64,000 nucleotides of DNA. It comes from DATFVJ01 sp963851085. Lineage in GTDB: Bacteria; Actinomycetota; Actinomycetes; Streptosporangiales; Streptosporangiaceae. The translations under genes were made by a program, and so were the position numbers. This document shows positions 17,305-25,982 of the stretch, piece by piece. A model generated the notes under the pieces. It had not been told where the DNA came from. It saw only the letters and a list, made by a program, of their open reading frames with translations, and did no database searches. Numbering within the stretch: the stretch's first letter is position 1; every line of letters begins with the position of its first letter. Location: NCBI GenBank assembly GCA_963851085.1, contig CAWKNX010000018.1, positions 558,001 through 622,000 on the forward strand, given 5' to 3'.

Positions 17305-17740
17305 CATCCCGCGCCGGCGTGGCCCTGGCCAGGTGACGACGCTGCGAGATCTCATGCACACCAGCGTGGTGATGGCCACCCCGGACACCACCGTGGCGAG
17401 CGCTGCCTCGGCCATGGTGCGGGCACGAGTGGGTTCGGCCGTCATCATGCAGTCATCGTTCCTGGCCGGGATCCTGACGGAACGGGACGTGCTGCGGGCG
17501 GCCGCGTCGGGCGACGACCTCTCCCGGTCCCTCGTCGCTGACTGGATGACCTCCGACCCACAGTCGGTGAGTCCCGACACGCCGGTCGAGGAAGCAGCCC
17601 AGATCATGCTGCTGCACGGATTCCGGCACCTGCCTGTGGTGGAAAGCCGTGAGGTGCGTGGCGTGGTCAGCCTCCGCGACCTGTTCGCGGCCAGGATCCG
17701 CCGCCCTGCGGCATTAGCGGCCACCCAGCCGCCGCCCTGA
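17297..17740 (+). CDS. CBS-domain pair protein
   Basis: The 147-residue product consists of two CBS motifs: VTTLRDLMHTSVVMATPDTT, LAGILTERDVLRA, then VADWMTSDPQSVSPDTPVEE and GVVSLRDLFAARIRR. These fold as a Bateman module that binds adenine nucleotides. GTG 17297 (overlapping the previous stop by 8 bases) or GTG 17333 (directly at VTTLRDLM) could be the start; homologues usually begin near the latter. It is probably a nucleotide sensor for stress or energy status. Confidence 0.85.
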   Translation: MADIPRRRGPGQVTTLRDLMHTSVVMATPDTTVASAASAMVRARVGSAVIMQSSFLAGILTERDVLRAAASGDDLSRSLVADWMTSDPQSVSPDTPVEEAAQIMLLHGFRHLPVVESREVRGVVSLRDLFAARIRRPAALAATQPPP

Positions 17741-17866
17741 CCTAATCCCCGCCGTGGGCGCCCGCTGACCGTGAGTCTGTGGCGCTCGTGGCGGCGCAGG
17801 CCGGTGCGTGCGAGACAGGTGGTCAGCCGCGGCGAAGCGGAACCGGCCGCGTCGTGAAAATTTCCG

Positions 17867-17960
17867 TGGCATAGCAGGGAATCGAACCCTGCAAGGTAGA
17901 GGGGAAAACCCGCGTGCCCACCCGGCGCCTTGCCGGCCGGTAGCCAACCGGCTCTATGCC
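17867..17960 (-). tRNA. tRNA-like RNA, type II shape, unassigned anticodon
   Basis: Reading down the minus strand, a 7-bp acceptor (GGCATAG with CTATGCC plus A) encloses a D-arm with 4-bp stem and loop TTGGCTA. Next come a short GC hairpin in the anticodon position with loop CAAGGCG, an about 30-nt variable region with its own stem, and a perfect T-arm CAGGG-TTCGATT-CCCTG. The length of 94 nt suits a type II tRNA. Position 33 would be A rather than U, and the anticodon (AGG by position) is doubtful. CCA is not encoded. It may be an unusual tRNA, an allo-tRNA or a tRNA-derived regulator. Confidence 0.5.
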
Positions 17961-17972
17961 CTGCGCTGCGAA

Positions 17973-18001
17973 ACCTTACTCTTTTACGTTCGCTCTGCCA
18001 G
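17973..18001 (-). promoter_or_regulatory. Promoter for the tRNA-like RNA
   Basis: On the minus strand, -35 CTGGCA (complement of 17996-18001) and -10 TAAGGT (complement of 17973-17978) are separated by exactly 17 bp. They place the start about 5 nt ahead of the tRNA-like acceptor. This supports expression of the element. Confidence 0.55.
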
Positions 18002-18165
18002 GCGTTTCGGGTTAGAGACGTTGGTCCCGCGGGCCCGTGACCAGGGTCACCGCCAAATGGCGCGGGCGGGAACGCAGCCCGGTTACCGTCCCGGCGGGCG
18101 GGCTCCGCGGCCAGGCTCGCGGTCCAGACCGCGACATAACACGCAGGTTCCACGGACGGAGGATC

Positions 18166-18930
18166 ATGGACAGACCGTCGATCCATGTCGAGTCACATGG
18201 CGATGTGGCCGTAGTGCGGATGGCGCGTGGCAAGGCCAACGCCCTCGACACGACGCTGTGCCGTGACCTCGTCGCGTGCCTCGGCGACGTGACGGAAGGC
18301 GGTTACCACGCCGTCGTCCTCACCGGGCATGGGCCCATCTTCTCCGCCGGGGTGGACCTGTTGTGCATCAGCGACGGGGTCCCCGGCTACGTCGGTGATT
18401 TCCTGCCCGCGCTCATCGACGCCTTTCTCGCGGTGTTCAGCTGCCCGATCCCGGTCGTCGCCGCGGTCAACGGGCATGCGATCGCAGGTGGCTGCATTCT
18501 GGCCTCGGCCTGTGACCGCCGGGTGATGAATGCCGAGTGCGGGCGGATCGGCGTGACCGAGCTGCTCGTCGGAGTCCCGTTCCCCGTCACCGCCCTGGAG
18601 ATCCTCCGTTTCGCCGTCGGGACTCACCGGCTGCAGGAACTCACCCAGCTGGGCCGGACCTACCCGGCCCATGAGGCCATGGCCCTTGGCCTCATCGACG
18701 AGACAGCCGCGGAAGCAGCGGTGCTCCCGCGAGCGGTGGAGATCGCGGCCATGTTCGCCGCGCTGCCGCAGGAACCGCTGCGGCACACGCGCAGCCAGAT
18801 CCGCGGCCCGGCGCTTGAGCGCATCGCCCGTGATCGCGCGACGGACGACGCGGTATTCCGCATGTGGAACTCGCCGGCAGCGCGGGAGGCGATCGGGGGA
18901 TACGTGCGGCGGGTACTCGGAAAGGGCTGA
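18166..18930 (+). CDS. Enoyl-CoA hydratase/isomerase family protein
   Basis: The 254-residue protein has the crotonase fold markers: GHGPIFSAGVDLLCIS (first oxyanion-hole segment, about residue 56) and NGHAIAGGCILASACDRR (second, about 104). The downstream acidic residue in RIGVTELLVGVPFP is also present. GGAGG at 18158-18162 precedes ATG 18166. The catalytic Glu pair of true hydratases is not both evident, so the reaction on a CoA thioester remains open. It converges with the SnoaL gene over a shared palindrome. Confidence 0.85.
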   Translation: MDRPSIHVESHGDVAVVRMARGKANALDTTLCRDLVACLGDVTEGGYHAVVLTGHGPIFSAGVDLLCISDGVPGYVGDFLPALIDAFLAVFSCPIPVVAAVNGHAIAGGCILASACDRRVMNAECGRIGVTELLVGVPFPVTALEILRFAVGTHRLQELTQLGRTYPAHEAMALGLIDETAAEAAVLPRAVEIAAMFAALPQEPLRHTRSQIRGPALERIARDRATDDAVFRMWNSPAAREAIGGYVRRVLGKG

Positions 18931-18941
18931 CGTCAGCCCTT
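18922..18941. terminator. 20-bp perfect palindrome shared by two convergent stop codons
   Basis: The palindrome contains the stop codons of both convergent genes (TGA 18928-18930; minus-strand TGA 18933-18935). Its RNA stem serves either transcript as a bidirectional terminator. Because of the symmetry both proteins end in Lys-Gly. Confidence 0.75.
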
Positions 18942-19280
18942 GCGGAGCACGGTGTAGCGGACCGTCTGCACCCGTATCATGCCGTCGCGGAACACGAAGG
19001 TGTCGATGCCGTCCTCGACACGGGTCGCCCCGGCGTCGGCCGCCCACTCGAGGAAGAGGATGTCGTTCTCATAGATCTGGGTCTTGAGGTCCCAGCTCGC
19101 GTTCGGCACATCGCCGAGCAGTTGAGTGAACGCCGCCCGGATACCCTCCTTGCCGCGCCTGACGCCGGCGGGCGAGATGAACATCGCGTCGTCGGTGTAG
19201 TCGGCCACGATCTCATCCAGATCGCCCGCGCCGAGTGCCTGAGCGTGGTGCGCGAACGCTTCTTCCGGCGTGCGTGTCAT
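18933..19280 (-). CDS. SnoaL/DUF4440-like NTF2-fold protein
   Basis: From ATG 19280 (MTRTPEEAFAHHAQALGAGD) this 115-residue protein shows the cone-shaped NTF2-like pattern of SnoaL/DUF4440 proteins: DLDEIVADYTDDAMFISPAG, GKEGIRAAFTQLL and the closing strands. These small proteins bind or isomerise hydrophobic ligands or act as dimeric accessory factors. The start is favoured by GGAGGGG 8 bases upstream. Ligand unknown. Confidence 0.8.
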   Translation of the reverse strand: MTRTPEEAFAHHAQALGAGDLDEIVADYTDDAMFISPAGVRRGKEGIRAAFTQLLGDVPNASWDLKTQIYENDILFLEWAADAGATRVEDGIDTFVFRDGMIRVQTVRYTVLRKG

Positions 19281-19538
19281 CGTCGTCCCCTCCGTTGCGG
19301 GCATCCTGGCCGTATACACGGTTCCCCGAATACCGTGCGGCCACGCAGGCAACAGCGGACAGGGCCGAAGGACCCTTCATTGTCCGCGCGGCGGGTGGGG
19401 CCTGCGGAACTGCCGCGTCATCCGGGTACTCGCCGAGCGGCGCCCCGAGCCTGCTCGCGTTGAGCGGATCGGTCTCGGCTTGTCAACGATTGCCCCGGCC
19501 GCGGTCCAGTACTCACGAACCCCGCTTATCGTCGTGAC

Positions 19539-20795
19539 GTGGCTGCTGCGGAAACTGACGAGCATGCGCGGCCGCGAAGGTTTCCCGCACTCGACCCAGA
19601 GCCGCCGCCCCGCCCATGGTGGCGTCGGCTCCTGGTGCCAGGGGCAGTCCTTGTGCTTGCCGTGGTGGTCGTGGCCGCGGTCGAGTTCTGGCCATTCTCG
19701 GCCCGCCGATCCGCGCCGGTCGCTGGCATACCCCTCCCGGCTGCCGCCGCTCACGGCCGCATCGTGGTGGCCACGCCGGACGGTCGTCTCGCGCTCGCCG
19801 ACCCGGACGGCGGGAATTACACGCCGCTGCACGTGCGCGGGCTGGTGCCATTCGGCCAGATGCCGGTCATGCTGGCCCCGGATGGCCGCTACCTGACGAC
19901 TCTGGCGCAGGTCATCGGGATCAGCAACGGCACGCTCACGGCCGCCCGCGACACGGCCGTCGACGCCAACATGGTGGTGCCCGCTCTGCCTGGCGCGTTT
20001 GCCGATCATGACCGTGCGGTCGTGGCGCTCAGCGGCTTCTACGGGTACGGATCGGCCGACAACCCGATCGTGGTGTACGACCTGGCGAGTGGCGCCAAGA
20101 CGACGCTCGGCGCTGGTGACAACGTCGCGGGCGACCCCGCGGCGGTCGGCGTGTTCACAACCGTAGCGGCCGCCGTGCAGCCATCCTCCAACGTGCCGAA
20201 CCCATCGCTGCATCCGGACGCGAGAGTCGAACTGCGCGACGCCGGGCACCGGCCGGTCGTCCTCGCCACGGCCAGCTCACTCAGCCGGGTGCTCGGCCTG
20301 GATCCCAGTATCCAGGCACAGCTTGTGCCCTACCCTGATCCGGCCGGTGACAAGGTCGCGGTGGAGGTCGATCCCTTCACCGGCAGCCCGACCGGCGGCG
20401 TGGTCGTCCTGAGCCGGTCCGGGCGTGTCCTCGGCTCGGTCCTTCCCGCTTTCGGGCCCGTCATCGGCGGGCGGGTCACCTGGTCGCCGACCGGGCGTTC
20501 ACTGGCCTTTCCCAACACCAGCATCGGCGGGCCTGAGCTGATCACCTGGGCGGTGGGCGCCCAGCCGGTGAGCAACCCATTCCCTGGTGCCAGCTACGGC
20601 TTCGGGCAATGCCTGTGGTCGCCGGACGAGTCGGCGATCCTCTGCCCCGCGTTCGGCCAGAACGCGCAGCCATCGAGCGGGAGCGAAGTGCAGCCACAGA
20701 AGTGGGTGATCGCGAGCGCTGCGGGCGGGCCGATGGCGATGGTGGCCGCGCGAGGTGCTCCGCTTGCCTGGATCCGGTCGGCGGCGGCCCGATGA
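19539..20795 (+). CDS. Membrane-anchored beta-propeller-like protein of an ABC exporter operon
   Basis: The 418-residue protein has a cytoplasmic N-terminus, one membrane anchor (about residues 30-50, LLVPGAVLVLAVVVVAAVEF) and an external domain with TolB/WD40-like strands (HGRIVVATPDGRLALADPDG, VTWSPTGRSLAFPN, SPDESAILCPAF). Its stop overlaps the permease start (ATGA), and two ABC ATPases follow, all coupled. It is likely the extracytoplasmic sensor or substrate-handling partner of the transporter. Start GTG 19539 is the best available. Substrate unknown. Confidence 0.7.
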   Translation: MAAAETDEHARPRRFPALDPEPPPRPWWRRLLVPGAVLVLAVVVVAAVEFWPFSARRSAPVAGIPLPAAAAHGRIVVATPDGRLALADPDGGNYTPLHVRGLVPFGQMPVMLAPDGRYLTTLAQVIGISNGTLTAARDTAVDANMVVPALPGAFADHDRAVVALSGFYGYGSADNPIVVYDLASGAKTTLGAGDNVAGDPAAVGVFTTVAAAVQPSSNVPNPSLHPDARVELRDAGHRPVVLATASSLSRVLGLDPSIQAQLVPYPDPAGDKVAVEVDPFTGSPTGGVVVLSRSGRVLGSVLPAFGPVIGGRVTWSPTGRSLAFPNTSIGGPELITWAVGAQPVSNPFPGASYGFGQCLWSPDESAILCPAFGQNAQPSSGSEVQPQKWVIASAAGGPMAMVAARGAPLAWIRSAAAR

Positions 20796-23700
20796 CCCAG
20801 CTGGGCGCGATCATGCGCGGGCTGCTGCACCGGGGCGGCCCGTCTTTGATGATCTTTGCGGTAGCGCTCGTCGCGGCTGCCGCGGCGACGACCGGGCCGA
20901 CGTACTACGAGGCGTCGAGAACCTCGATTCTGCTGGACACGGTGAGCGCGGCCCCGGTGGGCGAGCGCGGCGTCGAGGTCGTCCAGACCGGTTCAGTCGC
21001 CGCCCTCCTGGCCACACTCCCGCCACAGGTGCAGGGAGAACTGACCGGCGATGTCGGCGGGCGTGCCACGGCGCGCCGCATGTTCGCTCCGCCGGTCATG
21101 GCGCTCGAGGCCTCCGTCGTGTCAGCTCAGACGCAACGTGAGATGACCCTGGCGTGGCGCAGTGACGTGTGCGCGCACCTTCAGATCAGCGGCCGCTGCC
21201 CCGGCGCGCGCGACGACGTGATCATCAGTACCTCGCTGGCCAGGGTGAACGGCTGGCGGGTGGGCCAGCGCGTGCCTGTCACCGGGTTCGGCGCGCTCAC
21301 GGTCACCGGCATCTACGCGCCACCCGGCGCGGGCACGGACTACTGGTACGGCCGCGGCTCTACCTACTTCCCCTACGAGATACCCAGCGGTAACGTCTCG
21401 AAGCAGAGCGCTTCCGCCTACGACACGATGTTCACCCCGCAGACCACGCTGACCAGCGCGCCGTCGTCCGTGCAGGGCACTGCCGTCATCGACCACCTGC
21501 TCATCACCCCGCACCTGCGCGGCACGGATGTGCCGGTCCTGCTCGCGGGCATGAACACCCTGATCAACAGCTCATCCCTCGCCGCGCAGCAAGCGAACGT
21601 CAGCAGCGGCATCCCTGCCACGCTCACCGCGGTCGAGTCGAGCTGGACCTCACTGACCGTGCCCGTCGTGCTCATCACGGCGCAGTTGCTCGTGCTGACC
21701 TGGCTCTTGCTTTTCCTGACGGTGACCGACGCGGTCGAGGCGCGTGGCCCGGAAGTTGCCCTCGCCAAACTGCGCGGGCAGGGCCGGTGGCGTACCGTCG
21801 CGTTCGGGCTGTCCGAGCCGGTCACGCTGCTGTTGGTGGCCCTGCCGCTCGGCGTGCTCGCGGGCTGGGGGGCCACCGCCGCGCTCGCGCGTGTCCTGCT
21901 GCGGCCCGTCCCGGTCGGCCTGCCGCCGCTTGGCTGGGCGGCGGCCGGTGTGGCCACCGTCGGCGGTCTTGTCGCGGTGGTGCTCGCCGCGCGCAAGACA
22001 CTCAGCCGGCCAGTCGCGGAGCAGTGGCGGCGGGCCGGCCGGCGCGCCACCGACCGCGGCTGGGTGGTCGACGCGATCCTGCTGAGCGGTGCGGCTGCGG
22101 GGCTGATCGACCTCGCGGTCAGCGGGGAGATCGGCTCCGCGCGGCGCAGTGTGCTCGTGCTGCTCGTGCCGGGCCTGCTCGGGCTGGCCGTGGCGGTCGT
22201 CGCCTCGCGGGTGCTCCCGCTCGCCTGCCGCGCGTCCTTCGCGCGGACCCGCAGACGCGGCGGCATCGCCCGCTATCTGGCGCTGCGCCATGTGGCGCGC
22301 CGCCCGGGCGGCATCCGTACCACGATCGTGCTCGCGACGGCCTTCGCCCTCGCCGCATTCGCGGTCATGGCCTGGTCGGTCAGCAGCGACAACGTCCGTC
22401 TCGTCGCGAGCACGGCGGTGGGCGCGCCCGCGGTTCTCACCGTCAGCGTGCCCCCGGGCAAGGATTTCGGCGCGATCGTGGACCATGTCGACCCTGGCGG
22501 CCAGCTGGCGACCGCGGTCGATGAGTTCACCAACCTGACCGGTGCAGGCGCCGCCGGCGTGGTTCTCGGCGTGGATCCGCAGCGGTTCGCCAGGATCGCC
22601 GCCTGGCGCCCCGGTTTCGCCGCGAAACCGCTCCCGGCCCTGGCGGCCGAGCTGGCCCCGCCCGCGCCGCCGCCGGTCAGGGTGGCGGGCGACACGATCC
22701 GTGCCACCGTCACCGTGCCCAGCCTGGCCCCGGCGCACATCGAGCTGTACGCCGACGTCAACAACAACGGGTCGACCATCCCCGTCGACCTCGGCACCCT
22801 CCCGACCCGCGGGACGGTCACCCTCACCTCGCCGCTCGGGAACTGCCCGTGCATTCTTCAGGACCTGCGGCTGAGCGAGGTTGCCGCGCGGAACCGGCAG
22901 CCGATCGCGGGATCGGTGATCTTCACCGGGATGCAGGTGCACACGGGCGCGGGATGGGCGCCGGTCGATGCCGGGTTCGGCGATGCCGCGCGGTGGCGCG
23001 CCGCGGTGGCCCATCAGCCGCCCGACGTCATTTCGGCCGGTGCCGGGGGCTCGGCGTCCTCGGCGCCGGTGCCGGGGCTGCAGGTGCGGTTCGTGTCACC
23101 GGGAACGCAGGACGAGACGATCAACTCGGTGAACCGGCCGCTGCCGCTGCCCGCCATCGCCTCCGCCCCGCTGACCGGAGGCAGGACAGGGCTCTTCACC
23201 GGGGTCGGTCTCGACGGGAGCGCGCTGCCCATCTCGGTCGTCGCGGCCGCCGCGGCCGTCCCGAGCGACCCGTCCGGCGGGCTGATACTCGACCGGCGCT
23301 ACGCCGAGCTCGCCGCTGGGCTCAACCTGTCGCAGGTGAACGAGCAGGTCTGGCTCGCGGACGGAGCGCAGCGCGTCATCGTGCCCCGCCTTGCCGCGGC
23401 CGGTGTGCGCGTGCTTGCTGTGCAGACCACCGCGGCTCAGGTGAAGCTCCTCGGCCGGCAGGGACCGGGCCTGGCCAGTGTGCTCTTCCTCGCGGACGCC
23501 GCCGCGGCCGCGCTGCTCGCCGCGGGTGCGGCGATTCTCGCCCTCTATCTGTCCGCGCGCAGGCGGCGGTACGAGTACGCGGCGCTCGCCGCGACCGGGG
23601 TCGCCCGGCGGACCCTGCGCGGCGCGCTGCTGACCGAGCAGCTCATCGTGCTCGGTTTCGGCACCGTGGTTGGCATTTGCGCCGGGATCGGCGCCGCGTT

Positions 23701-23893
23701 CCTCGTGATCCGCAGCGTGCCGGAGTTCATCACGCAGCCGTCGGCGCCGCCGCTTTCCTATGTGCCGACCGCTGGGCCGCTTGCGGCGCTGCTCGGCGTG
23801 GCCGTCGGTGTGCTTGTCGTGGCCGCGGTGACCGCGAGCGGGACGCTCGCCCACGGCGTGGATCTCGATCAGCTACGGGAGGCGCCCGCGTGA
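20792..23893 (+). CDS. Large FtsX-like (MacB-type) ABC permease
   Basis: The 1,033-residue protein starts MTQLGAIMRGLLHRGGPSLM with one N-terminal membrane segment and a large external domain. An FtsX-type group of membrane helices follows in the middle (about residues 285-520), then a second external domain and a C-terminal FtsX helix set (about 890-1030, YEYAALAATGVARRTLRGAL). This double FtsX layout is typical of actinomycete MacB/LolCE-like systems, which move lipids, peptides or lipoproteins by mechanotransmission rather than classical import. It overlaps both flanking genes by 4 nt. Confidence 0.85.
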   Translation: MTQLGAIMRGLLHRGGPSLMIFAVALVAAAAATTGPTYYEASRTSILLDTVSAAPVGERGVEVVQTGSVAALLATLPPQVQGELTGDVGGRATARRMFAPPVMALEASVVSAQTQREMTLAWRSDVCAHLQISGRCPGARDDVIISTSLARVNGWRVGQRVPVTGFGALTVTGIYAPPGAGTDYWYGRGSTYFPYEIPSGNVSKQSASAYDTMFTPQTTLTSAPSSVQGTAVIDHLLITPHLRGTDVPVLLAGMNTLINSSSLAAQQANVSSGIPATLTAVESSWTSLTVPVVLITAQLLVLTWLLLFLTVTDAVEARGPEVALAKLRGQGRWRTVAFGLSEPVTLLLVALPLGVLAGWGATAALARVLLRPVPVGLPPLGWAAAGVATVGGLVAVVLAARKTLSRPVAEQWRRAGRRATDRGWVVDAILLSGAAAGLIDLAVSGEIGSARRSVLVLLVPGLLGLAVAVVASRVLPLACRASFARTRRRGGIARYLALRHVARRPGGIRTTIVLATAFALAAFAVMAWSVSSDNVRLVASTAVGAPAVLTVSVPPGKDFGAIVDHVDPGGQLATAVDEFTNLTGAGAAGVVLGVDPQRFARIAAWRPGFAAKPLPALAAELAPPAPPPVRVAGDTIRATVTVPSLAPAHIELYADVNNNGSTIPVDLGTLPTRGTVTLTSPLGNCPCILQDLRLSEVAARNRQPIAGSVIFTGMQVHTGAGWAPVDAGFGDAARWRAAVAHQPPDVISAGAGGSASSAPVPGLQVRFVSPGTQDETINSVNRPLPLPAIASAPLTGGRTGLFTGVGLDGSALPISVVAAAAAVPSDPSGGLILDRRYAELAAGLNLSQVNEQVWLADGAQRVIVPRLAAAGVRVLAVQTTAAQVKLLGRQGPGLASVLFLADAAAAALLAAGAAILALYLSARRRRYEYAALAATGVARRTLRGALLTEQLIVLGFGTVVGICAGIGAAFLVIRSVPEFITQPSAPPLSYVPTAGPLAALLGVAVGVLVVAAVTASGTLAHGVDLDQLREAPA

Positions 23894-24738
23894 CAGACAC
23901 CGCGACCGCCGTTGTCACCTGCGACAGCCTGGTTCAGGTCTACGGCACACCCGGCCAGGAGGTCACCGCGCTGCGCGGCGTCGACCTGACCGTGGCAGAA
24001 GCGGAGACGCTCGCGCTGCTCGGCCCGTCGGGTTCGGGCAAGTCGACCCTGCTCTGGCTGCTGGCCGGGCTGCTGCGCCCGACCGCGGGTGTGGTGGAGG
24101 TGTGCGGGCGGCGGCTGAACGACCTGTCCCAGCGGTCGGCGGTCAGACTGAGGCTGCGCGATGTCGGCGTGGTGCTGCAGAACCCCGCGCGCAACCTGCT
24201 CACGTATGAGACCGCCGCCGGCAACGTGCTGTTCGCCCAGGGGCCGACCCGCAGGAGCGGCGCGGTCAAGCGCCGCCGCGCGGCGGCGCTGCTCGACGCG
24301 GTCGGGCTTTCTGGCGTGTCCCACCGGCCCGCGGGCCGGCTGTCCGGCGGTGAGCAGCAGCGTCTGGCCCTCGCCGTCGCGCTGGCCAACGGGCCGCGGC
24401 TGCTGCTCGCGGACGAGCCCACCAGCCAGCTCGACCACTCATCGGCCGCTGCGGTCATCGAGCTTATCCAGGCGGCGAACGAGGACCTGGGCACGACCGT
24501 GGTCGTCGTGACACACGATCCTGCCGTCGGCAGCGCGCTGGGCCGGACGGTCACGATCCGCGACGGCAGGGTCGGCGCCGAGGGCCGCGCCGGGCAGGAC
24601 TACGTGGTCATCGGCCGCGACGGCTCCGTGCAGCTGCCGCCTGACGTGTTCGACGTCCTGCCGCCAGGATCGCTGGCGCACGCGGTGCGCACGCCGGAAG
24701 GCGTGGAGCTGCGCCCGGCCGACCTGGATCGGGAGTGA
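23890..24738 (+). CDS. ABC transporter ATP-binding protein (MacB/LolD type) 1
   Basis: The 282-residue ATPase has Walker A LLGPSGSGKSTLL (about 43-55), signature LSGGEQQRLALAVAL (about 157-171), Walker B LLLADEPTS and an H-loop VVVVTHDP. The C-terminal 50 residues (GQDYVVIGRDGSVQLPPDVF) form a short extension typical of this exporter subfamily. GTG 23890 overlaps the permease stop. It drives the large FtsX-type permease together with the second ATPase. Confidence 0.9.
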   Translation: MTDTATAVVTCDSLVQVYGTPGQEVTALRGVDLTVAEAETLALLGPSGSGKSTLLWLLAGLLRPTAGVVEVCGRRLNDLSQRSAVRLRLRDVGVVLQNPARNLLTYETAAGNVLFAQGPTRRSGAVKRRRAAALLDAVGLSGVSHRPAGRLSGGEQQRLALAVALANGPRLLLADEPTSQLDHSSAAAVIELIQAANEDLGTTVVVVTHDPAVGSALGRTVTIRDGRVGAEGRAGQDYVVIGRDGSVQLPPDVFDVLPPGSLAHAVRTPEGVELRPADLDRE

Positions 24739-25370
24739 GCATGCTCAAGGCAACCGGCGTGCGGTACGTTCGCGGCGGTCAGGTGATCCTCGCCGAGACG
24801 AGCCTGGCCGTGAGCCCGGGCGAGAGCCTCGCCGTCATCGGGCCCTCGGGTTCGGGCAAGTCGAGCCTGCTCGCGCTGCTCGCCGGGATTGCCGCACCGA
24901 CCGGCGGTGAGGTGTCCCTCGACGGCAAGGCGCTCGCCGGTGTCGCCGGCCCGGCCCACGGGGTCGCGATCGTGCTTCAGGGCTACGGCCTCGTCCCGCT
25001 GCTCACCGCGGCGGAAAACCTGGAGGTCGCGCTGCGTGCGGCCGGGGTGGCGCCAGCGGACGCCGGCCCAGCCGCGCGCGAGGCGCTCTCCGAGGTCGGG
25101 CTCGACGCGCACGCCGACCAACTTGTCGAGGAACTCTCCGGCGGCCAGCAGCAGCGAACCGCCGTGGCCCGCGCGCTCGCGATCAAGCCGCGGCTGCTCA
25201 TCGCCGACGAGCCCACCGCCGAGCTCGACCCGGCGTCCCGCGCCCTCGTGCTCGCCCGGCTGTTCGAGGTGGCGGCGCGCGGCGGCGCGCTCGTGCTCGC
25301 CACGCACGACGCGGACGTCGCCGCGGGCTGCGACCGGGTCCTCGACCTGAGCGCGGTCACCATCAGCTAG
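24735..25370 (+). CDS. ABC transporter ATP-binding protein (LolD/MacB type) 2
   Basis: The 211-residue ATPase is complete: Walker A VIGPSGSGKSSLLALL, Q-loop IVLQGYG, signature LSGGQQQRTAVARALA, Walker B LLIADEPTAELDP and H-loop VLATHDAD. Start GTG 24735 overlaps the previous stop (GTGA). Two different ATPases for one fused double-FtsX permease suggest an asymmetric exporter. Confidence 0.9.
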   Translation: MSMLKATGVRYVRGGQVILAETSLAVSPGESLAVIGPSGSGKSSLLALLAGIAAPTGGEVSLDGKALAGVAGPAHGVAIVLQGYGLVPLLTAAENLEVALRAAGVAPADAGPAAREALSEVGLDAHADQLVEELSGGQQQRTAVARALAIKPRLLIADEPTAELDPASRALVLARLFEVAARGGALVLATHDADVAAGCDRVLDLSAVTIS

Positions 25371-25384
25371 GCGCGTGACGCGCC
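25370..25384 (+). terminator. Short GC hairpin at the end of the exporter operon
   Basis: GGCGCG-TGA-CGCGCC begins on the last base of the stop codon of the second ATPase gene. It is well placed as terminator, but no T-run follows. Confidence 0.45.
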
Positions 25385-25571
25385 GGAAGAACGGCCGCGC
25401 CGCCCGGTTTCGCCACCGGCTCTACGCTGCCAAAAGCGGTGGGATGAGCCCGGACGCCGGGCCGGGAGCGGCGTGAGCCGGTAACGCCCGGTGCTGCGGC
25501 CCGGCGCCGGGCGGGACCACTGGTGTCCTGGCGCGGTGGTCCAGTCAGAGTCTGGGCTGCGACAATCAGCC

Positions 25572-25982
25572 ATGGCCGCCTGGCGGGACGACACCGGGCT
25601 GGTCGCCCTGCCCAGCGGAACCCGAGTCCGGGGCCGGCGCCTGGCCGATCCCGCCAGTCCTGCCGATTTCGCCCTGATCCTTGCCCACGGACCGGTCCCA
25701 CCGTGGCCCTGCCGGCATATCCGCTGGCCAGACTTCTGGATACCTACCGACCGCGACGATGCTCTCGACGCTCTGCACGACGCCCATCGCCGCGCACGCG
25801 CCGGCGAACGCGTTGAGGTCGCCTGCCACGGCGGGATCGGCCGCACCGGAACCGCGCTTGCCGCACTGGCCATTCTGGACGGCCTCAGCCCGCGCGACGC
25901 GCTGAGCTGGGTGCGCAGTGATTACCACCACCGAGCCGTCGAAACCCCGTGGCAGCGACGTTGGCTCCGGACGGTCCGCTGA
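25572..25982 (+). CDS. Protein-tyrosine/dual-specificity-phosphatase-like protein
   Basis: The 136-residue protein contains the phosphatase loop VACHGGIGRTGTALA, the C-x5-R signature, with the nucleophilic Cys near residue 81. An upstream Asp in WIPTDRDDALDAL may be the general acid. It is shorter than classical PTPs and resembles the PTPLA/DSP-like bacterial branch. ATG 25572 (MAAWRDDTGLVAL) is the plausible start. Substrate unknown; a role in phosphotyrosine or phosphoinositide turnover is inference. Confidence 0.75.
   Translation: MAAWRDDTGLVALPSGTRVRGRRLADPASPADFALILAHGPVPPWPCRHIRWPDFWIPTDRDDALDALHDAHRRARAGERVEVACHGGIGRTGTALAALAILDGLSPRDALSWVRSDYHHRAVETPWQRRWLRTVR

Noticed and set aside
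16222..18186. 654-codon open frame on the minus strand
   Set aside because: It lies antisense to the UBP finger, CBS and small acidic protein genes, has no domain signature, and is explained by low stop frequency in GC-rich DNA.
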